DNA of 64,000 nucleotides from Sphingobacterium corticibacterium (GTDB lineage Bacteria > Bacteroidota > Bacteroidia > Sphingobacteriales > Sphingobacteriaceae). Where the stretch lies: assembly GCF_004208525.1 (NCBI RefSeq), contig NZ_SGIT01000001.1, positions 1,054,001-1,118,000 of the forward strand, read 5' to 3'. The notes beneath the pieces are model-generated. The model had not been told where the DNA came from. It saw only the letters and a list, made by a program, of their open reading frames with translations, and did not search any database. Every line of letters starts with the position of its first letter. Within the stretch, counting starts at the first letter, position 1. The position numbers and the translations under genes are program-made. Positions 57,647-64,000 of this stretch are shown here, one piece after another.

Positions 57647-58745
57647 TAAATTCCATCGAGGTGTAATAACTATATTTCTCCATATCCAATGGGTAGTCCC
57701 AGCATCCCATACGATGGTACATCTCTCCACCGAATCCTTTCTTGAAACGATAAAGTCCGTACATCGGATGAGATGGATCGGGATTTGGTGCCGTCCCAAA
57801 AAAATCGTATTCCGTACAACCCCGCTCCTTTGCCATTTCCATGGCCCGCCATTGCAGCGCATAAGTAGCCATATAATTTCGGTTTTCTGAAGCAGAAGCT
57901 CCGTAGAGATAGGTACCTCTATTGGCCGAGATTACCAAAAACATCGCCGCTAGCGGCTTGTCTTCGACTTCGGCAACCAATAAATACACATCTGCAGGTG
58001 AAGAAGTATCATTTGCTCTCGCTGAAAGCACAATTCGGAAATAATGGATATCATGTAAAAAGAAATTATTTCGAGCCGCTGTCTGACGATATAAATCATA
58101 CCAAATCTCCAAACTTTCAATTCCCAATGAACGCACATTGACGCCTTTCCTCTTCGACAGATTGATATTATATCGCGTTTTGGGTTTCATACTCTCGAAG
58201 AGCATATCCGTATCCTTCCGCAGATCCATGAACATCGTATTGGAAGGAAGAATATCGGTATTGGCCTTTCTCAACCGCCAATGGGCTGTGCTATAATTAA
58301 GACGAATCTCCTGTATACTTTTTTCCGGTACACCGAGCCAATTGCCGTGCAGATCATAACAACTTTCGTCTTTTGCCCAAAGCGATTGCCAAGGTAGATC
58401 GTATCTGATCATAATACATTTCAGGGGTAGAAATGTCCGTAAGCTTTCGGATAACTGTTCCAAAAAATAACCTTGATTTTCCTCTGAAGGTTCTACTTCC
58501 GGACCGTAAGGCACATAGGCGATACTGTGCTCTCTGTCAATCGGCTGGATAACAATTAATAAATCCCCTATAAAGTAAGCATCACTTTTACTATCGATAT
58601 ATAAATCGGATTGTTTCGTTCTAAAATTGAATGCTCTCGTGTGCAATCCTTGTAAGTTTTTCACTTCGGACCAATAGGCCGTTTGTTGGATAATGGATGT
58701 TTTATAAACCTGTTTAATTTCCTTATCTTCTAATTCCGCGATCAT
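57621..58745 (-). CDS. FemAB/FemX-like peptidoglycan aminoacyltransferase
   Basis: 374 residues. Double GNAT-like fold with FemAB features: QQTAYWSEVKNLQGLHTR at the start, MKPKTRYNINLSKRKGVNVR, LYRQTAARNNFFLHDIHYF, and the end YDFFGTAPNPDPSHPMYGLYRFKKGFGGEMYHRMGCWDYPL. FemAB proteins add amino acids from aminoacyl-tRNA to lipid II cross-bridges. In Bacteroidetes, which have no cross-bridge of that type, the substrate may differ, for example another cell-surface peptide. It converges on the ABC-F gene. Confidence 0.85.
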   Translation of the reverse strand: MIAELEDKEIKQVYKTSIIQQTAYWSEVKNLQGLHTRAFNFRTKQSDLYIDSKSDAYFIGDLLIVIQPIDREHSIAYVPYGPEVEPSEENQGYFLEQLSESLRTFLPLKCIMIRYDLPWQSLWAKDESCYDLHGNWLGVPEKSIQEIRLNYSTAHWRLRKANTDILPSNTMFMDLRKDTDMLFESMKPKTRYNINLSKRKGVNVRSLGIESLEIWYDLYRQTAARNNFFLHDIHYFRIVLSARANDTSSPADVYLLVAEVEDKPLAAMFLVISANRGTYLYGASASENRNYMATYALQWRAMEMAKERGCTEYDFFGTAPNPDPSHPMYGLYRFKKGFGGEMYHRMGCWDYPLDMEKYSYYTSMEFKNQRYHLS

Positions 58746-58868
58746 GTATAAAAATTATCGTAATGATTTCAAAACCCAAAAGCTGCGAACATAGCCAAAA
58801 TGTTTGGATTAAACAGCTCTTATTTGTCACTAATGTGTTATATATTATCTGCAAAAGTATACCCCCTT

Positions 58869-58901
58869 ATTTAAATGTAATATTATTTATTACATTTAAA
58901 T
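58869..58901. promoter_or_regulatory. Rrf2 operator: 14-bp inverted repeat upstream of the regulator gene
   Basis: ATTTAAATGTAATA (58869-58882) and TATTACATTTAAAT (58888-58901), perfect arms with a 5-base spacer. It covers the -33 region of the promoter whose -7 box is at 58911-58918. The TGTAA/TTACA half-sites recur with the same 14-base spacing at 59352-59370. Likely autoregulatory operator. Confidence 0.7.
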
Positions 58902-58910
58902 ATTTATGAT

Positions 58911-58918
58911 TAACTTTG
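58911..58918 (+). promoter_or_regulatory. -7 box (TAACTTTG) of the Rrf2 regulator gene
   Basis: Perfect TAnnTTTG match ending 6 bases before the ATG at 58924. It overlaps an earlier ATG at 58906, so translation should begin at 58924 and the mRNA be leaderless. Confidence 0.5.
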
Positions 58919-58923
58919 CCTCC

Positions 58924-59331
58924 ATGAACAACACACGGTTTGCGACAGTGATACATATATTGACGCTTTTGGGTAAAACTCCTGATCAATGGTTGAGCTC
59001 GGATTGGATTGCAGGTAGCATCCATATCAATCCGGTAATTGTTCGTAAAGAACTCGGTTTTTTACAGGACCAAGGTTGGGTCATCAGCAAAAAAGGTAAA
59101 GAAGGCGGGTCTATGTTGGGTGTTCCAACCCATGAAATAAGTTTGGCTGCTATTTACAAAGCTGTCAAAAACACGAGCGTATTAGGCAAAAAAAATCAAA
59201 CTCCCAATCCAAAATGCCCCATAGGAAAACATATCAACAAAAAACTGGATCAGCTTTTTGTCGAAACGGACGAGATGGTGTCTACTGCCCTTTCTCACAA
59301 AACGCTTAAAAATTTTGTAGAGCAATTTTGA
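58924..59331 (+). CDS. Rrf2 family transcriptional regulator
   Basis: 135 residues from the ATG at 58924 (MNNTRFATVIHILTLLG). The winged helix is WLSSDWIAGSIHINPVIVRKELGFLQDQGWVISKKGKEGGSML. Only one cysteine (NPKCPIGKHI) is in the position where iron-sulfur members have three, so it is more like the YwnA-type, cluster-free subgroup. An operator-like palindrome precedes the gene and a second precedes the next gene. It probably represses itself and the NAD(P)H-binding protein gene 55 bases downstream. Confidence 0.88.
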   Translation: MNNTRFATVIHILTLLGKTPDQWLSSDWIAGSIHINPVIVRKELGFLQDQGWVISKKGKEGGSMLGVPTHEISLAAIYKAVKNTSVLGKKNQTPNPKCPIGKHINKKLDQLFVETDEMVSTALSHKTLKNFVEQF

Positions 59332-59350
59332 ATAATTTTTTTGACCCTTA

Positions 59351-59371
59351 ATGTAACAAATTTTATTACAA
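59351..59371. promoter_or_regulatory. Second Rrf2 operator, before the NAD(P)H-binding protein gene
   Basis: ATGTAACAAATTTTATTACAA contains TGTAA (59352-59356) and TTACA (59366-59370) with the same spacing as the operator before the regulator gene. It lies 16 bases before the target ATG. Confidence 0.6.
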
Positions 59372-59386
59372 ATAAATATTAATAAT

Positions 59387-60235
59387 ATGAAAAAAATAGG
59401 AATCACCGGAGCTACTGGACAACTAGGTCGTTTGGTAGTAGAAAAATTAAAACAACGTGTAGATGCGGATAATTTGATTGCGCTTGTACGCTCGCCGGAA
59501 AAAGCTACAGATCTAGGTATTGCAGCCACCGCGTTTGATTACAACAAACCTGAAACCCTAATTGAAGGACTTCAGGGGATCGACCACCTTTTGCTCATTT
59601 CTGGAAATGAGGTTGGGCAGCGCAAGGTACAACATCAAAATGTTATCGATGCCGCACGTCAAGCGGGTGTCCGATGGATTGTCTATACAAGTCTTCTTCG
59701 TGCAGACTCGTCCTCTTTGAGCTTAGCACCCGAACATCTCGAAACCGAAGAACTACTCAAAGCTTCTGGCATTCCCTACACCATCTTAAGAAACGGTTGG
59801 TATACGGAAAACTATACTGCCTCCATTCCGGGTGCTTTGGGTGCCGGTGCGTTTGTAGGAAGTGCAGGCGACGGCAAGATTTCATCTGCTTCACGCGCCG
59901 ATTACGCAGAAGCAGCGGCAATCGTGCTGAGCAGTGAAGATCAGGTTGGAAAGGTCTACGAATTAGCAGGAGACGAAGCGTATACCTTAAAAGACTTAGC
60001 TGCCGAAATTTCTCGACAAACTGGGAAAGACATCCCTTACAATAACCTTTCTGAATCGGAATATGCCGATGTACTGGCGTCGTTAGGTTTACCTGAACCA
60101 CTTGCACAAGCTATTGCGAGTTGGGATGTAGGCGTCTCCAAAGGTGATCTATTCGACGATAAGAAGGTTTTATCCCATTTAATCGGACGACCCACAACAC
60201 CTTTAGCAGAATCTGTTAAAGAAGCGTTGGTTTAG
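59387..60235 (+). CDS. NAD(P)H-binding NmrA/QorB-like oxidoreductase
   Basis: 282 residues of the atypical SDR family. The N-terminal GATGQLG motif binds NAD(P)H. HLLLISGNEVGQRKVQHQNVIDAARQAGVRWIVYTSLL and TILRNGWYTENY closely follow the quinone oxidoreductase 2 (QorB/YtfG) pattern. It likely reduces quinones or senses redox state in the cytoplasm. It is controlled, by inference, by the adjacent Rrf2 regulator through the operator at 59351-59371. A hairpin terminates the unit. Confidence 0.88.
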   Translation: MKKIGITGATGQLGRLVVEKLKQRVDADNLIALVRSPEKATDLGIAATAFDYNKPETLIEGLQGIDHLLLISGNEVGQRKVQHQNVIDAARQAGVRWIVYTSLLRADSSSLSLAPEHLETEELLKASGIPYTILRNGWYTENYTASIPGALGAGAFVGSAGDGKISSASRADYAEAAAIVLSSEDQVGKVYELAGDEAYTLKDLAAEISRQTGKDIPYNNLSESEYADVLASLGLPEPLAQAIASWDVGVSKGDLFDDKKVLSHLIGRPTTPLAESVKEALV

Positions 60236-60245
60236 AATAATTAAT

Positions 60246-60289
60246 CAAGGCAGGCTTATTAGTTTCTTTTATGTCATAAGTCTGCCTTG
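60246..60289 (+). terminator. Long hairpin after the QorB-like gene
   Basis: 14-bp stem (60246-60259 with 60276-60289, one G-T pair) and a 16-base loop, 11 bases behind the stop. No strong U-tract follows. Confidence 0.6.
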
Positions 60290-60335
60290 TCATATTAAAT
60301 ATCCACGAGTTAACATTCAGTTAATATTGATTTCT

Positions 60336-60343
60336 TATGTTTG
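60336..60343 (+). promoter_or_regulatory. -7 box (TATGTTTG) directly before the metallophosphoesterase gene
   Basis: Perfect TAnnTTTG match ending 5 bases before the ATG at 60348. It overlaps the alternative TTG start at 60327, which would therefore not be transcribed. Confidence 0.5.
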
Positions 60344-60347
60344 CGTT

Positions 60348-61481
60348 ATGGAAAATAAAAAATACAATGTTCCCGTTGTGTTAACCCATATCAATGATGA
60401 TGCACACAACTTCAAACCATTACCTACTCCTACGGGCGAATATCCATATCGCTTGAACATAGCTAAGATCATTGGAAAAACGACCAACGAAATACAAGAC
60501 CGTATGTTTTTCCATATGGTTGGCGACACGGGCAGTGTCCGTCATTCTGATTTTCAGGCAACGGTTGCCCATACATTAACCCAACAAATTGAAGGGCATC
60601 CAGATGCTCAACCGGCATTCCTTTTCCATTTAGGTGATGTCGTTTATAATCATGGCGAAGCACACGAATATCCGGTACAATTTCTAAAGCCTTATCAACA
60701 TTATCCGGCTCCTATATTCGCTATTGCGGGCAACCACGATGGCGATATCAATCCGAGCGCGTCCAGTCCGTACCAAAGTCTCGATGCCTTCATGGATGTC
60801 TTCTGTGACACACACAGCCGATCTGTAAGTTATGGTTCAGGCGCCAACCGGAAGAGCATGGTACAGCCCAATGTATATTGGACATTAGAAACACCGCTTG
60901 CACGTTTTATAGGTCTGTATGCCAACGCCACCAAGCATGGTATCATTACCGATGAGCAGCGCAAATGGTTTATAGAAGAATTACGAGATGCCGCCATACA
61001 GCGAGATGAGCAGGCTATTATCGTATGTATACATCACGCTCCATACTCTGCCGATACGAACCACGGATCGAGTATTGTCATGATCGATTTTCTCGAAAGT
61101 GCATTTGCGGAAGCTTCCGTCATACCCGATGCTGTGTTCAGCGGTCATGTACACAATTACCAGCGCTTTCATAAAACATATCCAGATGGTAGCATGGTGC
61201 CATATATTGTAGCCGGTGCCGGGGGGTATTCGCTTCTTCATAACATCGCGACCTATGATGATCTCACAGTTGCCCCTTTACAACCCGAGGACAATAGCGT
61301 CGAACTGGTCTCTTATTGCGAAGAGCGTTTTGGTTTTCTCAAAATGGGCATTGTCAGAACGCTTGAAGGCCTGAAACTGACGGGAGCATATTATACGTTA
61401 ACCCAACCGGATGATACGGAAGCCAAGTTATACGATCGTTTCGAAATTCCGTTGCAACGCTCCATGTTCTCCGAAGCGTAA
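60348..61481 (+). CDS. Calcineurin-like metallophosphoesterase
   Basis: 377 residues from the ATG at 60348. The metal-binding signatures appear in order: VGDTGS, HLGDVVYNHG, AGNHDGD, CIHHAPY and SGHVHNYQRF. No signal peptide, so it is cytoplasmic. The substrate is unknown; the family includes phosphatases, phosphodiesterases and nucleases. The start is set by the promoter box just upstream. It stands alone, followed by 176 bases with only a promoter for the next gene. Confidence 0.9.
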   Translation: MENKKYNVPVVLTHINDDAHNFKPLPTPTGEYPYRLNIAKIIGKTTNEIQDRMFFHMVGDTGSVRHSDFQATVAHTLTQQIEGHPDAQPAFLFHLGDVVYNHGEAHEYPVQFLKPYQHYPAPIFAIAGNHDGDINPSASSPYQSLDAFMDVFCDTHSRSVSYGSGANRKSMVQPNVYWTLETPLARFIGLYANATKHGIITDEQRKWFIEELRDAAIQRDEQAIIVCIHHAPYSADTNHGSSIVMIDFLESAFAEASVIPDAVFSGHVHNYQRFHKTYPDGSMVPYIVAGAGGYSLLHNIATYDDLTVAPLQPEDNSVELVSYCEERFGFLKMGIVRTLEGLKLTGAYYTLTQPDDTEAKLYDRFEIPLQRSMFSEA

Positions 61482-61611
61482 CGCGGAGAATGTCAAGATC
61501 GTGATTTTCCTCGTTTTAAGCCTTCAGATTTCAATATATAGCAGCATTTTTATCGGCATGGAACCGTATTGATCTGTTACGACCAAATTATTACATTGGA
61601 GTATAACGAGT

Positions 61612-61629
61612 TAATTTTGCTTACCTTTG
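61612..61629 (+). promoter_or_regulatory. Two overlapping -7 candidates before the YoaK-type gene
   Basis: TAATTTTG at 61612-61619 and TACCTTTG at 61622-61629, 29-46 bases before the ATG. TTG at 61596-61598 is not at ideal spacing for either. Confidence 0.4.
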
Positions 61630-61657
61630 TCCATATCTTAAGAAGGTTAAAAGCAAA

Positions 61658-62422
61658 ATGTTTCGCCACGAAGGAAAAAAAAGAACCTATACACATAATT
61701 TAAGGTTAGCATCCATGCTGTCATTTGTTGCCGGCCTGGTAAATGTCAGTGGTGTGATGCAATTGCAGGTCCTTACAACCAACGTCACGGGCCATTTCGC
61801 TTATTTTGCAGAAAATATCGTACTCCATAAATATGCGTCATCAATCGTATTTGTATTCTATGTCGCCGCCTTTATGTTGGGTGCGTTTTGTTCGAGTTTA
61901 TTGATTGAGCTTTTTTCAAGAAGATCGGTTGCGAGCCCTTATATTTTTCCGATTTCCGTTGAAATAATATGTTTACTTTTTGTTGCTTTATCTTCTTCTA
62001 CCTGGGCCAATGCTAACGTATTAGCTCTTGTTTTGTTATTCGGCATGGGTCTTCAAAATGCACTAGTGACCCGCGTTTCTAACTCCGTTGTACGTACAAC
62101 CCACTTAACGGGTTTGTTTACCGACTTAGGTATAGAATTATCTTTATTCATTTTTCGAAAACGCTACAAACACCGTTTAAAAAATTTAAAACAGGGTGTT
62201 TATTTAAAATGTTTCATCATTTTTTTCTTTTTTATAGGTTCTATCCTTGGCGGATTTCTCGTCCCTCAGTTCCATTTTAAAACCCTTCTGGTAGCAGTAG
62301 GATGTTTGATCATAGCGATGTTTTACGATTATTTTAAACTCAGCTTTTTCCATCTAAAAAGGCGATTATCCCACCACAATCGTTACCGCTGGAAAACAAA
62401 ATCAAGCGAAAGAAACTTATGA
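61658..62422 (+). CDS. YoaK family membrane protein (DUF1275)
   Basis: 254 residues, about six transmembrane helices. The opening MLSFVAGLVNVSGVMQLQVLTTNVTGHFAYFAENIV is the DUF1275 signature, as is GMGLQNALVTRVSNSVVRTTHLTGLFTDLG. The function of the family is not established. The positively charged tail (KRRLSHHNRYRWKTKS) should face the cytoplasm. The 104 bases to the next gene hold no clear element. Confidence 0.88.
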   Translation: MFRHEGKKRTYTHNLRLASMLSFVAGLVNVSGVMQLQVLTTNVTGHFAYFAENIVLHKYASSIVFVFYVAAFMLGAFCSSLLIELFSRRSVASPYIFPISVEIICLLFVALSSSTWANANVLALVLLFGMGLQNALVTRVSNSVVRTTHLTGLFTDLGIELSLFIFRKRYKHRLKNLKQGVYLKCFIIFFFFIGSILGGFLVPQFHFKTLLVAVGCLIIAMFYDYFKLSFFHLKRRLSHHNRYRWKTKSSERNL

Positions 62423-62526
62423 TATTGCCACCCGCTCCGGCCATCTTCCTTACTGTATATCAGCCAGCTGTCTTGTCTTAGGGCAAGAAAACATGCGGCA
62501 CGAATCCTGGCAGTCCATTTTATAGT

Positions 62527-63369
62527 TTAATCCCAGTGATGCCTAGATGGTGCTATGCCAATATAGTACTTAAAGTCCTTCAAAAAATGGTTGTAATCAT
62601 AATAGCCGGAAGGCAGAATGACGTCTAAAAAATCCTCAGATTTACTTATTTTGTATTGTCTATAGGTATAAATAAATCGCTGAAGAGAAATATACTTTTT
62701 GGGAGAAATCCCGATATACTTAACAAAATTCCTATGTAACCATTTTGCGTTAACTCCCTTACCTAAATGTTGAAGAACTTCCGAAACAGTCGTATTACCT
62801 CTTTTATCTTCGATATAATTCGTAGCGGCATTTAAAATATACGGGCAGCTATGATTGGTTTGGAATAATGAAAAAACACTATCTAAAAAAGAAACCTGCT
62901 CCGCCAACGTTTTCTTCTCATACATTTTATCAAAAATCTGCATCCATTTCTCCTCCACAATATCTTCCAAATTACAGATTGGTTTCGAAAAAAACATGGA
63001 GGGGCGCACGTTAAAAAGCGAATAAAAAGATGAGGGCTGGAAACGGATAACCATAATATATTCGAGGTCGTCTGGTATTTCCCAGTACGTATTTGTGATA
63101 ACCCCACAACATACCCAAGCAAAGTTAACTTTTCGCGTTTCTCCCTTTTCCGTTAAAAGTACGGCATCCGATTTCCGCGGCATAAAAATAAGGGACGGAC
63201 AACCATCGTTAAATAAAGGCTGGTTACTCCTCAGACCCCTACAAGAGAAAATATACGCTCCTAGTATGTGTTCCGTTACTAAATCAAAACATCGAACATC
63301 TTGATCCGCTATTGGGTTTAACGTAAGCGGATCCGATGCTTTAATATTTTGTAAAAAATTGATAGGCAT
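62527..63369 (-). CDS. AraC family transcriptional regulator
   Basis: 280 residues from the ATG at 63369; a GTG at 63387 is a second candidate. The C-terminal part (about 180-280) has the AraC double helix-turn-helix, best seen in GISPKKYISLQRFIYTYRQYK and GYYDYNHFLKDFKYYIGIAPSRHHWD. The N-terminal part is a cupin-like sensor with no recognised ligand. It is divergent from the methionine aminopeptidase gene. The target is unknown; the adjacent YoaK-type gene is a candidate by position only. Confidence 0.85.
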   Translation of the reverse strand: MPINFLQNIKASDPLTLNPIADQDVRCFDLVTEHILGAYIFSCRGLRSNQPLFNDGCPSLIFMPRKSDAVLLTEKGETRKVNFAWVCCGVITNTYWEIPDDLEYIMVIRFQPSSFYSLFNVRPSMFFSKPICNLEDIVEEKWMQIFDKMYEKKTLAEQVSFLDSVFSLFQTNHSCPYILNAATNYIEDKRGNTTVSEVLQHLGKGVNAKWLHRNFVKYIGISPKKYISLQRFIYTYRQYKISKSEDFLDVILPSGYYDYNHFLKDFKYYIGIAPSRHHWD

Positions 63370-63494
63370 ATCGCTTGCAATATACACATTAAAATTGTCC
63401 GATTTTTACTTTCCTAGTCCCTACCTAAGGTTTAATTTCGTAGCACCGTAAAGTTGAAATGGAATAACGTATACTAAACGAATAAAAGCAAACT

Positions 63495-64000
63495 ATGTTG
63501 ATCACGACAGAAGAAGAATTAATCGGAATGAAGAAAGTAAGTGAGGCTGTTGCCTGCACTTTAAGGGAAATGCGAGACTATGCTAAGGTTGGAATGTCGA
63601 CGAAGCAGTTAGACGATTATGGCGCAAAAGTCCTCGCGAGTTTTGGAGCAAGATCAGCACCACATTTAACTTATGGTTTCCCCGGTTGTACATGTATTAG
63701 TACAGGGCAGGAATTTTGCCACGGTATCCCATCAGACAAACGAATCATAGAAGAAGGCACGTTGATCAACATTGATGTGTCGGCAGAACTTAATGGATTT
63801 TGGGCAGATAATGGTGCATCATTTATTCTTGGAGATGACAGGAATCAACACCAAAAATTAGTGCATACTTCCCTTGAAATCTTAAGAAAAGCCATTAATC
63901 AAATCAAAGGCGGTGTAAAAATTTCGGAAATTGGGTCTTTGATGGAAACAGAAGCAAAAAAAAATGGTTTTCTGGTTATTAAAAATCTTGGCGGACACGG
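63495..64000 (+). CDS. map: Type I methionine aminopeptidase, 3' end outside window
   Basis: 168 residues are visible. The pita-bread fold is evident: TYGFPGCTCISTGQEFCHGIPSD contains the substrate-site His, and NIDVSAELNGFWADNGASF contains the two metal-binding Asp residues. The frame leaves the window at NLGGHG, where the next metal-ligand His is expected. It removes the initiator Met from new proteins. The sequence differs from the canonical NDG/GDT forms, so it may be a second, paralogous MetAP of the genome. Confidence 0.88.
   Translation, partial: MLITTEEELIGMKKVSEAVACTLREMRDYAKVGMSTKQLDDYGAKVLASFGARSAPHLTYGFPGCTCISTGQEFCHGIPSDKRIIEEGTLINIDVSAELNGFWADNGASFILGDDRNQHQKLVHTSLEILRKAINQIKGGVKISEIGSLMETEAKKNGFLVIKNLGGH

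Overview
The window looks like chromosomal DNA of a Sphingobacterium-like member of the Bacteroidetes (Sphingobacteriaceae). The evidence is the repeated promoter motif TAnnTTTG, a tmRNA whose tag reads GEENYALAA, menaquinone synthesis by the futalosine route (MqnE), a short class III-type prolyl-tRNA synthetase, WG-repeat and FadL-like envelope proteins, and very weak Shine-Dalgarno signals with several start codons lying directly behind the -7 box. There is no rRNA, tRNA, CRISPR array, transposase or integrase in the window.

Layout. 0-10.7 kb is housekeeping: a partial histidine phosphatase, mqnE, an MsbA-like exporter, an aromatic aminotransferase with prephenate dehydrogenase, hisG-hisD behind a histidine-rich leader peptide, a type II NADH dehydrogenase and a YceI protein. 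10.8-22.5 kb is an envelope-directed accessory block: a 1290-residue secreted caspase-like protease with ankyrin repeats, an endonuclease/exonuclease/phosphatase-fold enzyme directly behind it, two very large WG-repeat proteins in tandem, and an SH3 membrane protein. 22.6-24.7 kb holds an aldo/keto reductase and an AraC regulator. 24.7-28.6 kb is a scarred region: gene remnants, a lipoprotein, a GNAT/ASCH pair between 16-bp direct repeats, a DUF1835 gene whose reading frame is joined to the tail of a broken XRE regulator, and two extra copies of the tmRNA 3' end. It looks like the decayed remains of a tmRNA-integrated island.

28.6-38.1 kb contains ssrA, a histone H1-like Lys/Ala/Pro protein, a nicotinamidase-like hydrolase with an MBL-fold hydrolase, and a complete-looking thiamine operon (TPP riboswitch, thiS, thiC, tenI-like, thiE, thiG, thiH, thiF, all reading leftward; thiD is absent). 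38-50.7 kb has an SNF2/SWIM helicase, Bcr/CflA and MATE efflux pumps, an MscS channel, a luciferase-like oxidoreductase, an aspartate dehydrogenase-like gene tail-to-tail with an atypical hydroxyacid dehydrogenase-like gene, and proS. 50.9-54.3 kb has a Gly/Trp/Tyr-rich lipoprotein, a palindromic repeat, a FadL-like porin and a 63-bp tandem repeat. 54.3-64 kb has a LapA-like membrane protein, pyrD, an ABC-F ATPase, a FemAB-like transferase, an Rrf2 regulator with its NAD(P)H-binding target gene and matching operators, a metallophosphoesterase, a YoaK-type membrane protein, an AraC regulator and the start of a methionine aminopeptidase gene.

Most promising for novelty: the caspase/EEP pair with the neighbouring WG-repeat/SH3 genes, the tmRNA-island scar with the XRE/DUF1835 frame fusion, the his leader peptide, the paired Rrf2 operators, and the recurrent leaderless promoter architecture.
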